A DNA stretch of 25,350 nt from Herpomyces periplanetae (taxonomy: Eukaryota; Ascomycota; Laboulbeniomycetes; Herpomycetales; Herpomycetaceae), in NCBI GenBank assembly GCA_009733715.1, contig WMKJ01000148.1, positions 1 to 25,350 of the forward strand, written 5' to 3'. Below, in pieces: positions 19,437 through 25,350 of this stretch (positions within the stretch are counted from its first letter, which is position 1; each line of letters starts with the position of its first letter). A program made the position numbers and the translations under genes. The notes under the pieces are model-generated. The model saw only the letters and a list, made by a program, of their open reading frames with translations. It was not told the origin of the DNA and searched no databases.

Positions 19437-22400
19437 ATTAAGAAGGAGCAGAGTGAGTAGGAGGGGGAAATGTGGCGGCGGCGGTGATAGCGGCATCTGT
19501 TACTACTTGCACGCCTGGATTTACGTCTACATCAAACCAAACTACAAAAACGGCTACGGTCAACCGTGTCATGGATTATAAATTAATTAGTTTCCCCTCG
19601 GTATGTTCGTTTATGAATTGTCAAGTTAGTCGGTCATATGTGTAAGTGTATACGTTTTTGTAAATTTTCTTGGCCAAACTTCCTTAATACCATATAGAAA
19701 TGTACAAGTCTCCCACGGTTAATTTGGGGTTCGGCATACAATGTGCTATGTCTTCTATATCACCTCCAAAAATTATCCTGTCTATAATACTACTGAAACA
19801 CAGTGTATTCCTACGGAACATGAGCAAATGTATGGCGGAGTAAAGGGGAAAAAGTAAACATAATTATAAACCTGTATTACAATAAATATATTAACGCATG
19901 AGGTTGGTTGTACTAGTGGAGATTCCTAGTATCCAAGATTACCTTGATCCAGGCTATCATCAACAGTTACAAAGTGATACTACCTTTAAGAAAGTGATAT
20001 GATATGGATGGCCAATGTATCAGTAGTAATCGAACCTACGGTACAAAATCGAGTATCTGACCTGCTATAGCTTTTTCGTTAAACTTCCGAGCTAGATTTT
20101 GATGTAGAATCGCTTTTTTTAAACGTTGTAATCAAGTTCACCAAGACTTATCATAATGAAGATATCGAGTTAAAACTCTTCCAGGATAACTTGATATACT
20201 ATCCTACACCCATCCGTACGCTATAATCTGATCCAAAATATTTGTTATAAATAATCCATAGGAGTGTAAGAGACCAAACATTATGAGTACAACCAGATGA
20301 CCGCGACGGACATTGACTCGACGGAATATCGCGTTGGATAGGGTGGAGCATCAAAAAAAAGTGTGTGGACACAGTGGGAACGGTAAGCTGATATCTATGT
20401 GAATGAGCGAGCAACCAAAGAATACACACTCATGTACACCTATGGTAAACGTTAAGTGTTAATTCCCCCAATCCTGCAAAATTTACGGAGGGTACGTGCT
20501 AGTGATTAAAATTGCCAAAATAATTCCCATGGGTGGAGAGCTATTGTTCGATTATTATCCTTTTGATGATCATGACACAGAGGCATTTCCCAAACTCATA
20601 TCATACTCAATCAGTGGAAACCAATGTCATAGACATATTAAACTTACCGCGCAAAGTCTACATAGAGCCACAATATATCACTCGTGCGTAACCAATGATA
20701 AACTTGAGTGTGCGCATGAATCGATGTCTTGCTTTAAAATAAATTTCACGATCCAACCCATTTAATGCCATAATAATTTCATCCTTTTTTTTTTCCCCAA
20801 ATTCATGGCCCGTGGAGAATTTTAAAATAGAATGGAACACTCAGTCCAAATCGATCTCCGAGATTCCTAAACTTAACACAATATCCCTTTCTTTCATACC
20901 CCAATACATAACCCAGTCGCATAGATTGTAATCACCGTGCGGAATTGCCCACATTCCCACTCCCGGTACAATAAAATTTTAACGAGCAATTACGCAGAGT
21001 TTGAAATGAACATCAAGTAAATTGATTCACTTTCCCTTTTCGCGAGGATAAAGTGTAAAAGTTAAAATTATCTTGTAACACCATCCAGTCCTCCCGACCA
21101 ACCAATTATTATCAAAGGAGACGCGATAGGGACTTCGTTGGACGGAATAGCACCGCTGAGATGTAGGGATTAAGCTAACACTCAAAGATCTATGTTATAG
21201 CTTTAAACAATGTCAACCTGCTCAATTACAAGTGAGATGACAAGTGAACAATAGTACATTAACCCAAACGTCACGTATGCTGTACATTTCACTTTGGAAC
21301 GCACATACATACACATAATGTTTGAATTGGTCAAACTATCCAATAGACATATAGCCTATGCTGATACCATTCATCGCCAGTTAAGTCAATTATCCGTATC
21401 CCATCCCAACTTGCTTGTTTCCTGCGTGCACACGGAATAGTGTAGCTGTGTAATAAATTAGACAAAGGAATGAGGTAATAGTTAACTGATCATGTTAACA
21501 TTGTGTGTGCGTAATGAAAAAAATAAATCTGTATATTGTAATCGTCCATGTGAAAATTTAGTGCTTAGACCATCGCGCAAACGCATGCCTGACACAAGAG
21601 CAAGCATAATTTTCACAATATACAATCGGATAATGCCAACTGCCCAAATATAATGGTCTCAAGAATTATTCCACCGTAGGGCATAATGACGAAGACAACA
21701 AGCAATCAGTGTTTGACGAGTCGACAAAATTCAATACGCATACAACAAATGCGTATAAAATAGAGACGGCGGGCGGCATACACCGAAGGAAATGCTAGCT
21801 TATCAGTAGGGGAAGAAATGCTAAAGCATGTGAGAAATCTAAATCGTTCGTTGATATACACACACGCTACTGGTTTGTAAGATTTTCCATCATTCATGAT
21901 TGTGCTTTTTCCCATAAAATAAGCGTAAAAGGATATTAACATCAATCCTGTATATCATTAAACTGGTACGTTAAATCTTCCGTTTGTACGCTTTCTTAAT
22001 AAGACTTCTTGATCTTGAGTCTCTATGTCCGATTGAACAGCATGCTTGCATAAATCCCGTTAGTACCAACGTAGGGAACTTTCACACCTGTGCGTCTCAC
22101 TGGAATCACTTACATTCGAATCTTATCGTTTTGTGTTCCCACCCTCATACATTTAAGTCTTACTTGTGTATGTACGTTATGCGTACACGCATTCTTCGTC
22201 TCCTCTCTGGTATCAGTAGAACGTTTGTCTAACAAACGAATGATCATGTATCATAAATTTCATCATGAATCATCATGATAATGTTAACCGTTTTTGAGGC
22301 ATCCAGTGCATCAACAGTTCTCTTCATAGGCGGCTACGTCTTCATTCTCCCAAACTGTGAACTCAAGACAAATGTATTTAACCTTCGAATCTTGGTGTTA

Positions 22401-23941
22401 GAGTGTTACACCGAATTTAACCAGACGTGGATACCACCCTACAGGTTGGAAGTAAGTATCGGATTTTATTCAATCATTTTGAGGGTTTGTTATGGCTCTT
22501 GGTTAATATACGGTCGATCAGTTCCACTTGTATACGATAAGTTAATCGTGCATACGTTAAGATAGATTTGTTTCCGACTCGTTGATAAAAATCGTGCATA
22601 TTAAAGAGAAATAATCCGAATTTCTTTTCATACCTATACTCCATAGCATAATACAGCGCTGAGACACTCGGAATTCACTGATCAACTTCACCTGCACTGC
22701 TGATGCTCTTTACAACCCAATAACCAACATGATATCGGAGGCAATTAAGGCATTAGTGGTAAATGCTAGTGGCCAGTTGTCCGACATAACATTGCAGTCT
22801 TAAATACCCACCCACTCATCCACCAGTAGCGTACAAAGTGTATATAATTACCCTTGGGCGCATAAGTTATGGTATTGCTGCGGTTTGGCACAAGATATAG
22901 CTTGTACTATCACGAGTAGCCAATTAAGGGGAATAACGTTGTGTAGCATTACAATCTCGTTGATAACGTTATGCGTGCAGGATGCTTGGTGTATGGATTC
23001 ATGCAGGACAAGCCATTCATTATTCAGGTTATACGTTTTGTATGTAGACGCATGTGTTCAGCTATACACGTAGTGTAGTGTAATGTATTAACACGAATTT
23101 ATAGCACAGTATGGCATAGCATAGATTAAACAAATCGTCAACTGAAGGTATAGTGAAATGGTTGCAAAAGTTTGCTTTAACCGTAGGTTTTAGGTTCATT
23201 GTCAGTACGTACACCTTTTATTATTCGGAGCACAAGTGAGCGTGAAAACTTCAATTGGCTGGCTGGCAAGCGAGACCTTTGTTTAAAGTAAAAGTTAGTG
23301 TACCCCACTTTGATAGGATAGCCCACCAGAGAGGGGGGAGTGATATAGATATAAATGTGGTAGGACCTCGCGTACATGTGTTTTTTTCCATTATGATATG
23401 CTCAGTTACCAGCATTTTGCTAGTTAAACCAATTCCTGGAGGGGAGGGGACGTGATGGTACAAGTGGACGGAATGATTAACAGAGAGAATGCATTGAAAA
23501 TGCAAGTTGGTCAAGCTTTCACATTTACCCGACCCTGTTAACTACAGCCAGCTTCTAAAGGAGAACAGAGTAAAGTAGAATAAAGCGACTATCGACGCCA
23601 AATATCAAGTTGAAAAAAACACAGGTCAGTTCGCATGTAACTGTGAAATCTAGACTTGATGGACTTTGATTAGCGTAATTGAACGGTATAGAAGTGAAAG
23701 ATAACACAAGAATACCGATGTGTTGCAACACCTGTAATCCAATCTGTTAGATCCCTTGATGGGTAACACTTGGATGTAATAAACGTAATAATTGACTGTG
23801 ATAGGAGTAGTGCAGAAAGCGCCTTTATACAACCCACCATCCCCAGTTCTGTGTAGAAATATAATTATCCCTTGATTAACATCAATAGAGTAAATAATTT
23901 TGACCATTCAACCGTCCTAAATTAGACGGATGAATTAACAC

Positions 23942-24118
23942 CAGTCTAAACGTAGACTGCACAATTTTGCCCAAAATTTCATCGACAAAACCACAAAATC
24001 TCCCCAAACTCCTCTCAGCGCCACGCCACACACTGCCACATGGGGCGGCGCACTGCGGAATGGCGTGGCGCATGTAGTCTAGACGAGACGAGGTACCGAG
24101 TCAAGACGGACGTCTTGA
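23942..24118. repeat. Cluster of inverted repeats upstream of the last gene
   Basis: The cluster has four parts: CAGTCTA/TAGACTG (7-bp arms, 23942-23959); GCGCCACGCCA/TGGCGTGGCGC (perfect 11-bp arms at 24018-24028 and 24061-24071); the palindrome GTCTAGAC (24077-24084); and TCAAGACG/CGTCTTGA (8-bp arms, 24101-24118). The GTCT/AGAC core recurs several times. The cluster ends about 245 bp before the first ATG of the next gene and is more GC-rich than its surroundings. Confidence 0.65.
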
Positions 24119-24363
24119 GCCCAGACGAAAGGTTTGTTCATGTTTCATTAGAGAAAAAAAAGGATTTGCTGATTGGAATAGGCGCCCAAACTTGAATTCT
24201 TCATTTCCTGGCACTGTTTGTCGAATAGCGTATATTCAGTCAATACTGAAAGAAGCCGACGGCTGTTAAAAAATCGTAAGTTCTTCTTTATTCTCCATAT
24301 CACTGTCTTCCCACTGACCCTCACCCTTACACTAGAATTCACACTGTTCATTCTCTCTTCTTA

Positions 24364-25350
24364 ATGCTCTTAAACTTTCAAATTATGAATCAACACCGAA
24401 AATATAACCCCGATGCATTGCCCGCACACGTGGAACCAGACGAGGTAACCATACCGTCCGTTCATATTCACCTTCATTCACCCTCTACGTTCCTTTCATC
24501 CCATTCTATACGCATAGCTACATTCATAGCTTCGGCTACACAAGTCTACCCTTATCTTACTAGACTTCGGTAGCATGTATACACATTTGATCCACTTGCT
24601 CATCCATCCACACACCCGCACGCCCATCCATTCCATATCTTTCCTCATAAGTTATCTTTCCATATTGTCATGTTGACTGATAAAATCGACTCGATAGGCA
24701 GCGCAAATTTTAGCTTCAAACTTGGCGCAAGTTACACTTCCACCTCCCATCACACCAGTATCAACAAACCTCTCATCATCCAGACCTGCTATCTCTTCAA
24801 ACGTATCATTACAATTAAATCAACATCAATGTAAGCATTGATACAAACCTTGTTCCAGTCAAACTTGAAATAGCTAGAGCTAATCTGTACCGTTCAGCTA
24901 CTTCATCTTTCCCCTCTGTTTCATCATCCTTAATAACCTCATCATCGACTTCACCATCTGACTTTTCATCTATGCACAATTACATCGCCCCAACTTCTAA
25001 TCCGTACATTTCTGTCACGGCTTCAACATCCTCCTACGTGAATAATTCATCATTATCCGAAACGTATACTGGAAATCATGTTAATTTGGCCCCAAATACA
25101 CTCACCAATACACTTTCAGCACACAGTCATTCTTATGCCATAAGTAAGTTGTTCATTTAACCGGAGTATAACTTTAATCCTACCAACGTCCGTGGTGTAT
25201 ACTACTTTTGACGTATAATCTGATTAAGTCCCTCGGAGATAATGATATAGCACCCTTACCCCCACCCCCTTCGTATTTACCTCCACCTCCACCTCCACCT
25301 CCACCTCCACCACCACCACCACCCCCCCCTCCACCACGCCAGGGCTTTGA
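24364..25350 (+). CDS. Unrecognised Ser/Thr- and Pro-rich protein, 5' part of a spliced gene (four exons seen; 3' end outside window)
   Basis: I do not recognise the product. Exons inferred from splice signals are 24364-24444, 24698-24830, 24898-25143 and 25239-25350. The three junction phases agree (0, 1, 1) and no stop remains. The frame is closed upstream by a TAA at 24277, with no ATG between; Met at 24364 or 24385 is the start. The protein begins MNQHRKYNPDALPAHVEPDE, continues with QVTLPPPITPVSTNLSSS and a long Ser/Thr-rich stretch (SFPSVSSSLITSSSTSP), then NNDIAPLPPPPSYL and a run of about 20 prolines. A Ser-rich region before polyproline suits an actin-regulator, SH3/WW-ligand or RNA-binding protein, but nothing decides between these. 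It is a host-type gene, cut off by the window edge. Confidence 0.6.
24445..24697 (+). other. Predicted intron 1 of the right-edge gene (253 nt)
   Basis: Donor GAG/GTAACC, a branch-like TTGACTGAT near 24,672, acceptor GATAG/GCAGCG, phase 0. It contains in-frame stops. A second AG four bases downstream would break the frame. Confidence 0.55.
24831..24897 (+). other. Predicted intron 2 of the right-edge gene (67 nt)
   Basis: Donor CAAT/GTAAGC and acceptor CCGTTCAG/CTACTT, phase 1. Joining creates a Ser codon within a Ser-rich stretch. Confidence 0.65.
25144..25238 (+). other. Predicted intron 3 of the right-edge gene (95 nt)
   Basis: Donor ATAA/GTAAGTTG, branch-like CTGAT near 25,220, acceptor CTCGGAG/ATAATG, phase 1. 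The joined frame opens directly into the proline run. The nearer AG of TTAAG gives an immediate stop, which supports the later one. Confidence 0.65.
25264..25338 (+). repeat. (CCACCT)n/(CCN)n proline-codon repeat
   Basis: CCA CCT units pass into CCA and CCC codons, encoding a polyproline run in the frame of the preceding exon. Such runs vary in length and are easily misassembled. Confidence 0.85.

Larger units (their letters stand above)
18759..24363. other. Long gene-free stretch, about 5.6 kb
   Basis: I read both strands and found no frame longer than about 100 codons, no recognisable domain, no tRNA or rRNA, and no transposon protein. Notable parts are a G-rich island at 19,310-19,500 with two G-quadruplex motifs, a 7-bp inverted repeat (CGTTTGT/ACAAACG) near 22,219-22,235, and a cluster of inverted repeats at 23,942-24,118. 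The rest is AT-rich and unremarkable to the eye. Decayed elements without intact motifs would escape this reading. Confidence 0.45.

Noticed and set aside
20005-20075. tRNA-like T-arm on the minus strand (GGTTCGATTAC)
   Set aside because: The T-stem has a mismatch and no matching acceptor stem, D-arm or anticodon stem could be placed at the right distances.
20496-20765. 89-codon frame with a SET-domain-like GGELLFDYYP
   Set aside because: Only that short phrase resembles a SET domain; no other SET motif is near and the rest has no coding look.
22275-22565. 96-codon hydrophobic frame with an internal GAAGTAAGTAT donor-like site
   Set aside because: The donor is good, but no matching acceptor and exon could be placed and the protein has no recognisable feature.
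23882-24073. 63-codon minus-strand frame starting in the GC-rich inverted repeat
   Set aside because: No recognisable motif. The odd composition at its start comes from the inverted repeat.
1-25350. Transposon, retroelement, virus-like or CRISPR sequences
   Set aside because: No transposase, reverse transcriptase, integrase or capsid motif, no long terminal repeats and no regular spaced repeats were seen by eye.

Overview
The window looks like nuclear DNA of a fungus. The reasons are an arginine-type carbamoyl-phosphate synthase large subunit, an Msb1/Mug8-family polarity protein (a fungal family), a Suc1-like Cks subunit with the fungal loop insertion, and sparse GT-AG introns (63 to 253 nt). 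The moderately AT-rich composition and the low intron number suggest an early-diverging filamentous lineage, but this is inference and the sequence does not fix the phylum. I see no bacterial, viral, rRNA, tRNA, CRISPR or transposase signature.

Layout. The left 10.4 kb is compact. It holds the 3' part of a CPA2-like gene (+, runs off the left edge), AMP deaminase (+), RanGAP/RNA1 (-, one intron, convergent with AMP deaminase), COX17 (+, divergent from RNA1 across a 444-bp shared promoter with three GTCACGTG sites), USB1 (+, only 73 bp after COX17) and CKS1 (-, one intron, convergent with USB1). The right 15 kb is sparse. It holds a PWWP chromatin-reader gene with a C-terminal helical TFIIS-N/LEDGF-IBD-like domain (+), an Msb1/Mug8 gene (-, one intron), then about 7.7 kb with no convincing gene. 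A new spliced gene begins at about 24.36 kb; I assembled four exons of consistent phase from splice signals, ending in a polyproline run cut by the window edge.

The genes are ordinary eukaryotic housekeeping and regulatory genes: arginine and purine metabolism, Ran cycle, copper delivery to cytochrome oxidase, U6 snRNA maturation, cell cycle, chromatin and polarity. They do not form a pathway cluster. The less ordinary signals are non-coding: long G-over-C skewed tracts on the + strand (10.5-11.9 kb, 14.0-14.5 kb, 16.7-17.5 kb), two close G-quadruplex motifs near 19.3-19.4 kb, a cluster of inverted repeats before the last gene, a perfect 11-bp hairpin inside the AMP deaminase coding sequence, and the triple E-box promoter. 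I found no convincing new multi-gene system.
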